From JANELJ01 sp024511395 (GTDB lineage Bacteria; Pseudomonadota; Gammaproteobacteria; GRL18): a DNA stretch of 64,000 nucleotides. The stretch's first letter is position 1, and each line of letters opens with the position of its first letter. The notes below the pieces were generated by a model. The model made no database searches, was not told where the DNA came from, and worked only from the letters and a program-made list of their open reading frames with translations. Shown here one piece after another: positions 18,404 through 28,403 of this stretch. The stretch covers positions 310,001-374,000 of the forward strand of contig OY820613.1 of assembly GCA_963681975.1 (NCBI GenBank), written 5' to 3'. The translations under genes were made by a program, and so were the position numbers.

Positions 18404-18727
18404 ATGAACTTAGATAATATTTCCGACCTGGAAAGCTTTTGGGCCGAGCAGATTAAGTCATGGCAGAGCACTGATTTAACCCAAAGAGCATATTGCCAGA
18501 AGAATGCCCTGCCCATCCATCGTTTTAATTACTGGAAGCGAAAGTTAACAAAACCCACTGAGCCATCACCTGAAGAGCTGGGTTTTGTTCAATTAAAACC
18601 TATGGCTGATAACCACTCAAGCAGCCACTCAGCCCTTCCCCTGCAACTCCCTAACCGGTTGCGCATTGAAGGTATTAGCTCAGAAAACCTCTGTCTGCTC
18701 AAACAACTGACGGAGTTGCTACAATGA
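18404..18727 (+). CDS. IS66 accessory protein TnpA-like
   Basis: A 107-residue protein of the short IS66 OrfA type, with a helix-turn-helix-like WQSTDLTQRAYCQKNALPIHRFNYWKRKL (positions about 20-48 in two runs). This is the pattern of the TnpA of the complete IS66 at 50.0-50.2 kb. It overlaps tnpB by ATGA. The element lacks tnpC, so the gene can have no transposition role unless it acts in trans. Confidence 0.75.
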   Translation: MNLDNISDLESFWAEQIKSWQSTDLTQRAYCQKNALPIHRFNYWKRKLTKPTEPSPEELGFVQLKPMADNHSSSHSALPLQLPNRLRIEGISSENLCLLKQLTELLQ

Positions 18728-19089
18728 GCAGCGCCATACGACCTTCATTAAACCTGCCAGAAGTCTGGTTATACCTGAAACCTGTCGATTTCAGGAAAAG
18801 CTTTTTAGGGCTCAGTGCGATTGTAGAATGCGAGCCGGGTCATACCCCGTTCACCGGATATCTGTATGTCTTTACCAATCGCCGGAGAAATAAAATCAAA
18901 TGTCTGTTCCGGGATGATACCGGCTTTGTACTGTATTACAAAAGCCTGTCTGAAGAAAAATTCAAATGGCCAAAAGGGGAAAATGACCTGATGAATATTA
19001 CCGGCCAGCAGATAAACTGGTTGCTGGATGGTTATGATATCAGCACCATGAAACCCCATAAAAAACTTAATTATGAGACCGTATATTAA
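18724..19089 (+). CDS. IS66 accessory protein TnpB-like
   Basis: A 121-residue IS66 Orf2-like protein (PF05717). It holds the family pattern VWLYLKPVDFRKSFLGLSA, then FTNRRRNKIKCLFRDDTGFVLYYKSL and KFKWP. The role of TnpB in IS66 transposition is known only in part. The frame is complete but the element around it is truncated. Confidence 0.85.
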   Translation: MSSAIRPSLNLPEVWLYLKPVDFRKSFLGLSAIVECEPGHTPFTGYLYVFTNRRRNKIKCLFRDDTGFVLYYKSLSEEKFKWPKGENDLMNITGQQINWLLDGYDISTMKPHKKLNYETVY

Positions 19090-19123
19090 GCATCTAATGC
19101 CTTGTTTATGCTATAATTAAGCC

Positions 19124-19560
19124 ATGCAAAATACTGCTTAAACCATAACAAACAACATTAACGGTGATCCCAAAGTTTCAGATAATCCCAACCGTTATAA
19201 ACAGCACGGTTTTCATTTTACTGCGGACAATTGTATCGGCTGTCATGCCTGTGAAGCGGCCTGTAGTGAGAAAAACGATAATCCGGCACATATTGCCTTC
19301 CGTTCTGTAGGTTATGTAGAAGGTGGGATTTACCCGGCCTATCAGCGTATTAATATATCCATGGCCTGTAATCACTGTGATGATCCGGTGTGTTTAAAGG
19401 GCTGACCACCCGGGCCTATACCAAGTTTGCTGAATACGGCGCGGTACTGCAGGATCCGGATATCTGTTTCGGTTTCGGTTTCGGTTTCGGTTTCGGTTTC
19501 GGTTGCGGTTACTGTACCTGGGTCTGTCCATATAATGCACCGCAACTTGACCCCATTAAG
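19124..19560 (+). pseudogene. DmsB/NrfC-like [4Fe-4S] ferredoxin subunit, broken
   Basis: Four-cluster ferredoxin of the DmsB type, probably an electron-transfer partner of the nitrate reductase. Cys motifs are CIGCHACEAAC and CNHCDDPVCLKG, then CGYCTWVCPYNAP. Lesions: TAA at 19139 just after the likely start; TGA at 19403 at a cluster Cys position; an expansion of TTCGGT to six copies (19468-19503) that pushes the CFG and CGYC motifs apart. After PIKG (about 19560) the frame jumps into ravA-proximal sequence, so the C-terminus is deleted. Confidence 0.82.
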
Positions 19561-19616
19561 GGGCGGCACTGTTTTTTAACAGCCTGCTGGGCTATGCCTT
19601 TTTCTCCCTGTTGTTA

Positions 19617-21053
19617 ATGACCCAGTGGGCAGAGCAGTATCATGAGATTATTAATATACTGGCTCAGACAGAACATTTAAAATCTCGTCTTAATAAACTT
19701 ATCCATTCCCTACAGGATGGTTTTATTGAACGGGAAACAGCAGTTCGTCTGGCCTTATTAGCCCTGCTCAGCGGTGAACATATTCTTCTGATCGGTACGT
19801 CGGGTACGGCCAAAAGTGAGCTGGCCCGGCGGCTGCATCATGCTATCAATGAAGGGGACTATTTCGAACGGCTGCCGACCCAATTCTCTGTACCAGAAGA
19901 AATTTTCGGCCCGCTGTCCATCAAGTCTCTGGAAGCGGATCGTTATCACCGGCTCACCAAAAATTACCTGCCTTCAGCCAGTATTGTCTTTATTGATGAA
20001 ATTTTTAAAGTCAATAGCGCCATTTTAAATTCCCTGCTGACCTTATTAAATGAACGTGAGTTTAATAATGGCGATGTGCGTAAAAAAGTGCCTCTGTTAT
20101 GTGTAGTCGGTGCCAGTAATGAACTGCCGGAAGATGATGAACTGGCGGCGCTCTATGATCGGTTCTTATGTCGTTATGAAGTTAAGGCTGTCTCGGATAA
20201 ACAGTTTATTGCCCTGTTAAAACTGCCCGACGATGTTCTGGCATTACTGCATTCCCTGCGCAGCTTTCTTGTCCAGAAAAATATTCCGGTTTCTGATCGA
20301 CGCTGGCGTAAGGCCGTTAAACTTCTGCAGGTTTCTGCTTATACCAATGGTCAGGATAGCATCTCGGTCTGGGAATGCTGGCTGTTGCAGCATTGCCTGT
20401 GGCATGTTCCTGCACAACGTCAGCTGATCCTGGACTGGTATCAGTCCCATCTGGGTATTGGTGCCTGCTTTAATCAGGAGTGGCTGGAAAAGCTGGTGCA
20501 TACCTAGGAAAAAACACTGGCTAAAGAAAGCGGTGAGAAACTACAGCTTAAAAATAACCGGGGTGAATTACTCTATCTGGATAAAGAAGGCAGGCAGACG
20601 CTGGACAAAGAGCAATGGTCTGTTACAGAGCGTAATAGTCAGCCGCTTTATCTGGCGCCGCCGGATAATTCAGATCGGACTAATAACGATGAAGGTTATA
20701 CCTTTGATGAACTGAAAGAACAGTTTTTTGATGATTACTACCAGCAGTGTCATATTGACGGACACTGGCAGCATATTGATAAATACATCAAAAATCCACA
20801 GAATCAGTTTAGGGTACTGCTCAGTAACCAGCCCTGTATGCAGGCAAAAAAATATCCCGCGGACTTTATTTTAAAACGGATTAACGAAACCCGGCAGATT
20901 GCAGATGATTTGCAGGTTTTTATTAATCGTCTGGGTGAATCATTTATGCAGCAGGAGGAAAGCGGTTTGTCAGAGACTATTGACAGTGCCTTGAAGTTAC
21001 TTCAACGCATGGAAAAAGTGATCAGCGGCTTTAGAAAGCTGCCGACGCTTTAA
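19617..21053 (+). pseudogene. ravA: RavA-like MoxR AAA+ ATPase with an in-frame amber
   Basis: If read through, 479 codons, close to the usual RavA length of about 500. Walker A is IGTSGTAKSE (about residue 60), Walker B IVFIDEIFK (about 123), sensor-1 VVGASNELPED (about 162) and an arginine-finger-type LYDRFLCR. TAG lies at 20505-20507 in LVHT-stop-EKTLAKE, probably an original Trp. The remaining 181 codons are colinear and open, with the helical C-terminal part. RavA works with ViaA on respiratory complexes. Only the amber spoils this gene, so it could be a recent lesion or read through. Confidence 0.8.
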
Positions 21054-21067
21054 TCTGTATTTTATTT

Positions 21068-22598
21068 ATGCCTAATCACTTTCAGGATCCGCTGCAGCAA
21101 CTGGAACAGAAATTTCAGTATCTGGATCAGCTGCCAGAAACACTCTACGATATTATTGTTACCCATCTCCATGGAGAACTGAATCAGCGCATTGAAGGCA
21201 TACTGCAATGGCGGGAAGCCTTATTGCAGGGGCATCTTCCAAATCATAAATCCCTAGTCTGGTCGGAAGTCTCTATCAGGGAAATGATCTTAAAACGTCT
21301 TGATGTACTGGAAATTGTACAATACTGTAAAAACCCGGAAACACTGGTGGACTCTATCCTGGAAGATGTCTGTGAGGCTATCAGTACTGCAGAGCAGTGG
21401 CAGAAAATTGATCCGGGCTTTGATGATAAACTGGCTCGGCGGCATAAACATAATGACCGGGATTTAGCTTTTAAAGATGACGGATTGAGTGAGCAGCCGG
21501 AAAGTCCGCAACAGGATTTATCTGAAACCACAGACTCACTTCATTCCCCCGAAGGTGCTGATGAAAGTGAAAGTCCGGAAACAGCAAACAGTCCTTTTAT
21601 ACTGGATAATGATTCTATACTTGAGCAAAGCTGGCAGGAACTTGCTCAACAATGGCATGAACTGGAACCGGTATTTTCAGAATTGAGTGAAATGCTTGGG
21701 CAGGGCTGGGATCTCACTCAGGGGCTGCTGGCCTCTCAGCAGTGGCGGGATATTATCCGTTACCGTAAACTGGTTAAACAACTTCCCTGGCTGGAACAGG
21801 TGGTGGCGGCTCTTGGACGCCTGCAGGAGAAAAATTCTGAAGAACCATTGTCCACTATTGAACAAATTTTTGAACCGGTCAAACACATAGTTGAGCAGGA
21901 AATTAAAATTAAAACGCCTTATGCTGTTTCTGAAACATCCGGTATTCGCCGTAGTGATGATATCTCCCGCCTGCTGCACGGTGAATTAATGCAGCTAGGA
22001 CATCCGCAGTTAAACCGTCTCTGGCATGCCAAACGTGCAGAACATACTTTACTGACCTAGCGGGTAGAAGGTGTGCTGTCAGAACATGAGCCTCTAGAAA
22101 TGGAAACGTTTGAAGAAGTTGAACACAGACAGAATGAGACTGAATCGGGATTAGGGTCCATTCTGGTCTGTCTGGATGGTTCGGCTTCCATGCAGGGTGA
22201 ACCGGAAAACATTGCCAAGGCTCTGGTTCTGGAAGCCCTGAGAATAGCCTGGAGGAAAACAGGGCCATCTGTTCAGTGGTCCGGATCAGGTTCTTCAGCA
22301 TGAACTGGATTTAACCCAGGGTGGTCTGTCTCAGTTACTGGAATTTTTAACCCAGACCTTTCATGGTGGTACCGATGTGATCACACCATTACTGACAGCC
22401 CTGGAAAAAACTCAGCAGCAGGACTGGGAAAAAGCTGATATTTTACTGGTTACTGATGGTCGTTTTCCTGTTACTGAACAATATAAAAAGAGGCTGTAGA
22501 ATTTTCGCAGTAAAGATATACGTCTGCACGGAATTTTAATTAGCCAATGGCAGGGACGAGCCATGCAGGAAATATGTAATTATTTTCACAGGGTTTAA
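21068..22598 (+). pseudogene. viaA: ViaA-like von Willebrand A protein, two ambers and a frameshift
   Basis: It follows ravA by 14 bp. The helical N-terminal part with an acidic linker (about residues 140-190) is followed by a VWA domain with the MIDAS motif CLDGSASMQG, the Thr in HGGTDV and the Asp in LLVTDGRF. Lesions are TAG at 22058 (LLT-stop-RVEG), a 1-base frameshift near 22255 (frame resumes as LFSGPDQVLQHE) and TAG at 22497 (KKRL-stop-NFRSK). It is then open to TAA at 22596. With three lesions it is very likely non-functional. Confidence 0.8.
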
Positions 22599-22614
22599 AT
22601 TCCCCTCACCCTGG

Positions 22615-22635
22615 CCCTCTCCCGGAGGGAGAGGG
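22615..22635. terminator. CCCTCTCCC hairpin after viaA
   Basis: CCCTCTCCC and GGGAGAGGG form a perfect 9-bp stem with loop GGA, followed by a T tract (attcttttt). The same hairpin family occurs at 24.8, 43.2 and 51.9 kb, always just outside genes. It looks like a dispersed repeat that works as a terminator. Confidence 0.65.
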
Positions 22636-22663
22636 AATTCTTTTTCAGGAGTTAATGTATTTA

Positions 22664-24177
22664 GTTCAACCTGAATAATACCGTTTTAAGCCTGACATCA
22701 AGCCAGGTTTAAAGCAGCTGATTGCCCCGGTTTGATAAAAGACCCCATCAAACCGGAAATAATTTTGAGCCACAAAAGCCGGAGCTTATTGAGGATCTTT
22801 CTTAAGTTATGTCCAGCGGCTACCATAACCACATTAATGGCATCACCGACTGCACCTTTGAGGTAGCAGCGGTCTAAACGGCCATCGTTTTTCATATGAC
22901 CAATTTCAGGCTCAATCGCACTGCGCCGTTTTAATGCCTTTTTAATACTTCGGGTAACGCCTCGCTTCTGACCTGAGATAAAAACTTTAGTGTCTTTTAC
23001 TTCATGTCCACGATAACCCCGGTCAACAAAGCAGTGTTCCGGTTGTACGGCTGTAAACTGTTTTATCTGTTCCAGTTGTGGCAGCAAGGTATGTCCATCA
23101 TAAGGATTGCCCGGACAACTTTGAGCACCAATAACAAAGCCTTCCTTGTTAGTTACCGCGATACTGGTTTTAACTCCAAATTCATAAGGCTTATGAGCTT
23201 TGCCTTTACTGATACACTCGACTTCCGGTGCATGTAAACTGTAAAGCTTGTTTTTACTGTGCTGCTCCTGCTCAATCAGTTTCTGAGCCTGTTTTAGAGC
23301 TACTTCAAACAGAGACTGAATATCAACAGAATAGTTGGGCAGTTGTCGTTCAATATCCCGTTTAACACGACCTAAACGGGATTTCAGTTTATTGTTCATT
23401 TTCTTCATGCGTTTAAACTGTTTTGCATGAGCATAACGACTGGCCATTAGTACATATTGCGGCCCAACCCGATTATAGTTCTGACGCAGTTTAATACCGT
23501 GCTCTTTGGACAGTTTAACCAGGTTTTCTCTGGCTTTGTTCAGGAGCTTTGAATCGGTTGGAAAAGCGATGTTCTTTTCCTGTACGGTAGTATCTACCGT
23601 GACTTTCTTTAAACTGCCTGGCTTTATGGTTTTACTCTTTAGTCCGGCTTTAATGGTTTCAATCAGTAATTTTTCACTGCCTGATTTACCCAGCCGGTTA
23701 CGCCATTTGGTCATGGTCACAGGGTGTATGGGCATCTTATGCTGAAAGTATTCTTCTCCACAAAAATATTGCCAGTACGGATTTTCTGTCCAGCCTTTTA
23801 CTACCTGTTCATCTGATAAATCATGCAGGTGTTTCAGGTAATAGGTGTTTCAGGTAATGCAATCCTGCAATCAAACGAGTACGAATGGCAGGAGCACCTT
23901 TAGTGGATACAAACAGAGCACCCCATTCTTTATTAAGACTTTCCCAGTCTATGTGTTTTGATAACTTAATCAACTCATGGTTTATGTCCAGCATATTTTC
24001 AAGACACATCCTGAACAGGTCTTCCTGAGGTATTTTTGGCTGTTTCTTTGGCTTCATTCTGGTCTGGAAATTTGCAAGGTAATAAGGCTTATTTTACCAA
24101 AAACCTGCAAATTTAACACCCACAATTCGCAAATATTTCCTTATAAATCAATGTGCTATGATTTATTCAGGTCGGAC
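22664..24177 (-). mobile_element. IS5-like element with a 16-bp tandem duplication
   Basis: At 1514 bp it is 16 bp longer than intact copies, because a segment reading ggtgtttcaggtaata-like is duplicated near 23829-23860. This breaks the transposase gene into 22698-23735 plus downstream frames and 23821-24057, so the copy is inactive. The left flank is TATTTA but the right flank is TGCCTA, so no target duplication. The element marks a deletion or recombination joint between viaA and the VTT gene. Confidence 0.88.
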
Positions 24178-24180
24178 TGC

Positions 24181-24621
24181 CTACATGGGCGAGAAAAAAC
24201 TGGTGGGTATAATGCCAATCAGTGTGGCCAGAGAAAAACGCCATAATTTTAATGGCGTTAGTCCCATGGCATAACTGACAATATCATAAGGAATAACAGG
24301 AATTAAACGGGAAACTAAAAGCCCCCACATCAGCCAGGACTGAGATTTTTCCTGTTCTATATTTATCCTGTGGCCGGACAGGCGGCAAATAATATCGGCA
24401 CCTAACATCCGGGTCAACAGAAAAGCAATAATAGCACCCAGCCAGGCTCCAATAATAATATAAATGGTTCCCCAAGTATGCCCATATACTGCTCCGGAGG
24501 CCAAAGCAACTGCGGCACTGGGCAGTAATTTAAATAAAATAGCAAAGGCCATTAAAAAAATAGTCAGGCCGATGCCCCAAGGGCCAACATTAAATATATT
24601 TAATATTGGCTGGTTTTGCAC
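24181..24621 (-). CDS. VTT (TVP38/TMEM64, DedA-like) membrane protein, truncated
   Basis: A 146-residue membrane protein with about four hydrophobic segments. It shows the VTT-domain pattern: LPSAAVALASGAVYG, then GAWLGAIIAFLLTRMLG, then LLVSRLIPVIPYDIVSYAMGLT. The frame ends artificially at the IS5-like element (IIPTSFFSPM-stop), where relatives continue with a conserved last helix. The N-terminus also looks short, because an in-frame stop and a shifted frame lie just upstream. It is probably a pseudogene. The protein family likely moves lipids or small solutes. Confidence 0.65.
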   Translation of the reverse strand: MQNQPILNIFNVGPWGIGLTIFLMAFAILFKLLPSAAVALASGAVYGHTWGTIYIIIGAWLGAIIAFLLTRMLGADIICRLSGHRINIEQEKSQSWLMWGLLVSRLIPVIPYDIVSYAMGLTPLKLWRFSLATLIGIIPTSFFSPM

Positions 24622-24815
24622 CTGGTTACAACGTTCCCGTGGCCACCAGAAGAAAAAGCAATGTTTACCTTAACAGATACCATAAAAACAGAATAAAACC
24701 GACAATAATACTGACTTCTATAATAATCCAGAGCATTTAACGGTAGCTTTTATTTTAAATGGCGGTTTATCTAGTACTGGTCTTAAAAGACGAAATAACA
24801 GGGACACTTTATATT

Positions 24816-24836
24816 CCCTCTCACTCTGGGAGAGGG
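24816..24836. terminator. CCCTCTC hairpin downstream of the DUF3365 gene
   Basis: CCCTCTC and GAGAGGG pair across a 7-nt loop, and TAGGGTGAGGGG follows. It is the same repeat family as the hairpin at 22.6 kb. It lies 15 bp after the stop of the minus-strand DUF3365 gene and could terminate it. The stretch 24637-24815 has no gene that I can see. Confidence 0.5.
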
Positions 24837-24851
24837 GTAGGGTGAGGGGCT

Positions 24852-25424
24852 TTACTGAACATCCCTGATTAATACAAATGCACCACGTATATCACCTTTA
24901 TGATATCCGCGAGCCTTATCATTTGGATACAGGGCAGATAATTTTGCGTCAACCGCGGGTAGCACCTTTTCGCCATGACAGTTTAAACACACCTGGCCGG
25001 TATCGATGGCTTTCATATAACGAAACTGCTTTTTACCATCCACTTTAACAATTTCACTGTATTCCATTTTCTTGGGTGATTCCCCTTTGGCCTTACGGGC
25101 TTCAAAGTCCTCCAGCACTTTCTTCTGCCATTCAGTAGGGGCATTTTTGTCATTACGGGTTTTTAATGAGGTTCTGCTTAACTGGACACCATGTTCCTTG
25201 CTTACTGCTTCGGTAATTTTCATGGCTTTAGTATTACAGACCTCAATGCCATTGGCCGGCCCGCCTTTTTTAATCGCTGCTTTTAATTCGCCTTTTAAGG
25301 TTTTGCCAAATGCCTTAACGGTCTGGCGGCTTTCCTGAACTAACTGTTCCTTGTCATGTGCCATTGCAATGGTGGAAGAAAACAGTACTGCAGATACCAG
25401 TATAGATAGAGTAAGCTTTTTCAT
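24852..25424 (-). CDS. Periplasmic c-type haem protein, DUF3365 (Tll0287-like)
   Basis: A 190-residue protein with a Sec signal peptide (cleavage near AMAHD). It carries one haem c motif, CLNCHG (about residue 148), preceded by FRYMKAIDTGQV and followed by YPNDKARGYHKGDIRGAF, as in the DUF3365 family. NGIEVCNTKAMKITEA is another family signature. It probably acts as a periplasmic sensor or electron carrier. It stands alone between IS elements and is intact. Confidence 0.85.
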   Translation of the reverse strand: MKKLTLSILVSAVLFSSTIAMAHDKEQLVQESRQTVKAFGKTLKGELKAAIKKGGPANGIEVCNTKAMKITEAVSKEHGVQLSRTSLKTRNDKNAPTEWQKKVLEDFEARKAKGESPKKMEYSEIVKVDGKKQFRYMKAIDTGQVCLNCHGEKVLPAVDAKLSALYPNDKARGYHKGDIRGAFVLIRDVQ

Positions 25425-25562
25425 TGATTAAACCTCGTTTGAACATTAATTTAAACACTAAATAATACCCTGTATTATGATAATTTTACTGTTTAAGTGA
25501 TGTGATATGAGTTACAGAAAACGTAATAAATTGAAAAAGTAATAATTAAAATCAGCTATGGG

Positions 25563-26010
25563 CTGATCATAGGTATGATCTTTAGGAGTTGAAATGAAGC
25601 CAATTTGATGATCAAATAGTTGTTATTCAGGCAATTATTTATCAACAAAAAGGGTTCAAATGAAAATAACCACATTATCAAAAAAACTAAAAGTCGTATT
25701 GAGTGAAAAGAAACTTAATAAACCGGGCAAAAGCATAGGTTTTTCCCAACGATTAAGACAGATACCCCCTTTTCAGCTAATAGTGAGTATGATTACGGCT
25801 ATGGGTGATAAAGAGACAAGGCATTTTTCGGAAATTCATCGTTACTTTAACCAGTTAACGAATAAAAATGTCCGTTATAAGCCCTTTCATAATCAATTAG
25901 CAAAACCTGAATTTGCGCAATTGATGAGAGATGTTGCAGATAAAGTTTTTAATCACTGGGTAAATACAAAACTGAAATGTAATCATCCTGTTCTGGCCAG
26001 TTTTGATAAA
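25563..26010 (+). mobile_element. IS4-like element, 5' fragment
   Basis: The sequence repeats that at 4803 onward: an upstream non-coding part and the transposase N-terminus from 25660 (about 117 codons, ending ...PVLASFDK). It then stops at the IS3 terminus at 26011. The DDE catalytic core is missing, so this is an inactive remnant. What follows the IS3 is another transposase type, so the junction is not a simple insertion. Confidence 0.8.
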
Positions 26011-26030
26011 TGTACTGGTCAAGTCCAACC

Positions 26031-27541
26031 GAGGGTGTAAAAATAACTGTGTAAACGCTCATTGCGGTGGTTTAAGTCAGCAGTGGTTAAATGAACAAAC
26101 CTGAAATACCACCTCCATAGTGAACAGCCTATCTTCCAAAGTCAGGCTATCAAGGAGCTTCCTTTCAGGACCCCTCCTTGACACCCTGCCTTTTCCAGGT
26201 ATTTGCTCACCATGGGGGCGGAATTTATCTTCGACTGAAGTCGACATCATCAACCCCTGCCGGTCTGAACCATCTTTTGTTACCCTATATCAAGGAATAC
26301 AGCGATGAGTAAGACAATGAACAAAGACAGGTTACAGGCCCTGGCCAACGAACTGGCTAAAGATTTAAAAACCCCTCAGGATTTAAGCGACCTCAGTGCC
26401 CAACTGACTAAAATGACCGTTGAAGCCGCTCTGAATGCTGAAATGGATTATTTTCTGGATAAGGAAGAGGGCAATAGCCGCAATGGCTACAACCGAAAAC
26501 AGTTAAAAGGTGACCACGGTCAGTTTGAACTCAATACCCCCAGGGACAGACAGTCCAAATTTGAACCTCAGCTGGTCAAAAAGCGCCAGACCCAAATCAC
26601 CGGCATGGATGACCAGATTATGGCGCTGTATGCCAAAGGCATGAGCACTCGTGATATTGTGGATACCTTTGAGGAAATGTATGGGGTGGATATTTCACCC
26701 GCCCTGGTCTCTCAGGTGACCAATAGCATCATGGAACGGGTAGTGGAATGGCAGTCACGTCCACTGGAGCCAGTTTACCCCATTGTCTATCTGGACTGCA
26801 TTGTGGTTAAAATCCGCCAGGATAAGCGGGTTATCAATAAAGCTGTTTATCTGGCTCCGGGAATTAACCTGGAGGGTAAAAAAGAACTGCCGGGTATGTG
26901 GCTCTCAGAAAATGAAGGGGCTAAGTTCTGGCTCTCTGTATTGACTGAATTACAGAACAGAGGCTTACAGCATATCTTAATCGCCTGTGTGGATGGCTTA
27001 AGCGGTTTTCCTGAAGCTATTAATACGGCCTGCCCTCAGGCCAGAGTTCAGTTGTGTATTGTGCATATGGTCAGAAATTCACTGAAGTTTGTGCCCTGGA
27101 AGGACTATAAAGCAGTTACAGCGGATTTAAAGCAAATCTACCAGTCTGCAACTGAGCAGGAAGCAGCACTGGAATTAGAGCGGTTTGCTCAAAAGTGGGA
27201 TGATAAATACCCGCAAATCAGCCGGTCATGGAAGGCGCACTGGCCCAACCTTATCACGCTGTTTGATTATCCTGAGGATATCCGGCGGGTTATTTATACC
27301 ACCAATGCCATTGAGTCAGTGAACAGTGTTATTCGCAAGGCTATTAAGAACCGGCGACTGTTTCCTAACGATGATTCTGCTATGAAGGTGATTTATCTGG
27401 CTATCCAGTCGGCTTCCAAAAAATGGACAATGCCCATCAGAAATTGGAAAGCAGCTATGAATCGATTTATAATCGAGTTTGAGGAGCAGTTGGCTCCTTA
27501 TATTTAAATAAGAGCGGATACACAGTTTAATTTACACTGTC
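26031..27541 (+). mobile_element. IS256-family element, complete
   Basis: A 1511-bp element with imperfect terminal repeats (gagggtgtaaa at the left, gacagtgtaaa read inward at the right). It is flanked by an 8-bp duplication GTCCAACC (26023-26030 and 27542-27549), the length usual for IS256. It lies inside the right terminal repeat of an IS3 element. The first 270 bp are non-coding. Confidence 0.9.
26305..27507 (+). CDS. IS256 (Mutator-type) transposase
   Basis: A 400-residue transposase. It has the family order: an N-terminal region with DYFLDKEEGNSRNGYN, then the DDE core with VYLDCIVVKIR (about residue 170), ACVDGLSGFPEAI (about 235), the CxxH-type QLCIVHMVRN, and TTNAIESVNS with the Glu (about 333). 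It is full-length and appears functional. A fragment of a sister copy is at 0.8-1.1 kb. Confidence 0.93.
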   Translation: MSKTMNKDRLQALANELAKDLKTPQDLSDLSAQLTKMTVEAALNAEMDYFLDKEEGNSRNGYNRKQLKGDHGQFELNTPRDRQSKFEPQLVKKRQTQITGMDDQIMALYAKGMSTRDIVDTFEEMYGVDISPALVSQVTNSIMERVVEWQSRPLEPVYPIVYLDCIVVKIRQDKRVINKAVYLAPGINLEGKKELPGMWLSENEGAKFWLSVLTELQNRGLQHILIACVDGLSGFPEAINTACPQARVQLCIVHMVRNSLKFVPWKDYKAVTADLKQIYQSATEQEAALELERFAQKWDDKYPQISRSWKAHWPNLITLFDYPEDIRRVIYTTNAIESVNSVIRKAIKNRRLFPNDDSAMKVIYLAIQSASKKWTMPIRNWKAAMNRFIIEFEEQLAPYI

Positions 27542-28365
27542 GTCCAACCGGATACTTTTTTTAGAGAATTTTCATAGTTAATTGGTGACTGATCACCATT
27601 TGCTGAATGTAGCCTTTCCAGGTTGTAATACCTCATGTAAGCTGCAACACCTTTCTTCATATGCTCACGAGTTGGCTGAGCAATTTTGAATATCCAATCA
27701 TGCTTAAGACTACCAAAAAAACGTTCAACCACAGCATTATCCCAACAAGCGCCTACATCCCCCATGCTGGCCCGTATTCCATAATGACTCAGTAACTTTC
27801 TATATCGCTTACTGGTGTACTGTGAACCTCGATCACTATGAAAAACAAGCCCAAAAGGCGGCTGTCTTATGTTATAGGCCATTACCATTGCTTTACATAT
27901 CAAGTCTGTCGTCATGCGTTTGCTGATAGACCAGCCAGCAATACGACGTGAGTATAAGTCCATTACAATAGCTAAATACATCCAACCTTCACCGGTTTTT
28001 AAATACGTAATGTCTCCGGCCCAAACCTGATTAGGAGCAACAGGATTAAAATTCTGATTGAGTAAATTCTCCGCTACATTATCATTATGGTTTCTTTTAG
28101 TGGTTACTTTGTATGCAATGCCTTGAGTAACTTTTAAATTCAATGTTTTCATCAGATTACGTACTTTATAACAACCAATTTTAATGCCTTCTTCACGTAA
28201 TTTCTTCATCATTTCACGGCTGCCTAAGCTATTACGGCTTTGCTTAAAGAGCGCTTTCATACGACGATGCAGGTGCAGTGTTTCTGCTGTAATCAACTGA
28301 CCTGGTCGTTTCTTCCAGGCATAGTAAGCTGATGTACTGACCCGCATTACCCGGCATAAAGTCAC
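27532..28365 (-). CDS. IS3 transposase OrfB, second copy
   Basis: Nearly identical to the OrfB at 6.2-7.0 kb, with the same DDE motifs (AGDITYLKT, HSDRGSQYTS, DNAVVERFFGS). The last residues differ (SGWTTV), because the stop codon is now supplied by the inserted IS256 end. Minor changes such as EGIKIGCYKVRNLMK show that the two copies have diverged slightly. Confidence 0.88.
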   Translation of the reverse strand: MTLCRVMRVSTSAYYAWKKRPGQLITAETLHLHRRMKALFKQSRNSLGSREMMKKLREEGIKIGCYKVRNLMKTLNLKVTQGIAYKVTTKRNHNDNVAENLLNQNFNPVAPNQVWAGDITYLKTGEGWMYLAIVMDLYSRRIAGWSISKRMTTDLICKAMVMAYNIRQPPFGLVFHSDRGSQYTSKRYRKLLSHYGIRASMGDVGACWDNAVVERFFGSLKHDWIFKIAQPTREHMKKGVAAYMRYYNLERLHSANGDQSPINYENSLKKVSGWTTV

Positions 28366-28403
28366 CGGGTGGTGTGACGATTCATCTCTTATGAAATCAA
28401 ATT

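Larger units (their letters stand above)
18320..19123 (+). mobile_element. IS66-family remnant without tnpC
   Basis: The left end starts with GTAAGCG, the usual IS66 terminus, and abuts nasA. It carries tnpA and tnpB but no tnpC. Its right end is missing, since a ferredoxin-like gene begins by about 19124. The genes differ from those of the complete IS66 at 48.0-50.3 kb, so this is another IS66 lineage. A deletion removed tnpC together with the nasA C-terminal region. Confidence 0.8.

Noticed and set aside
19403..19405. TGA at a cysteine position of the ferredoxin, possible selenocysteine
   Set aside because: The gene also has a TAA and a repeat expansion, and I see no SECIS-like hairpin right after the codon. 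Decay explains it better.
19468..19503. Short tandem repeats as a CRISPR array
   Set aside because: The units are contiguous 6-mers in a coding frame with no spacers.
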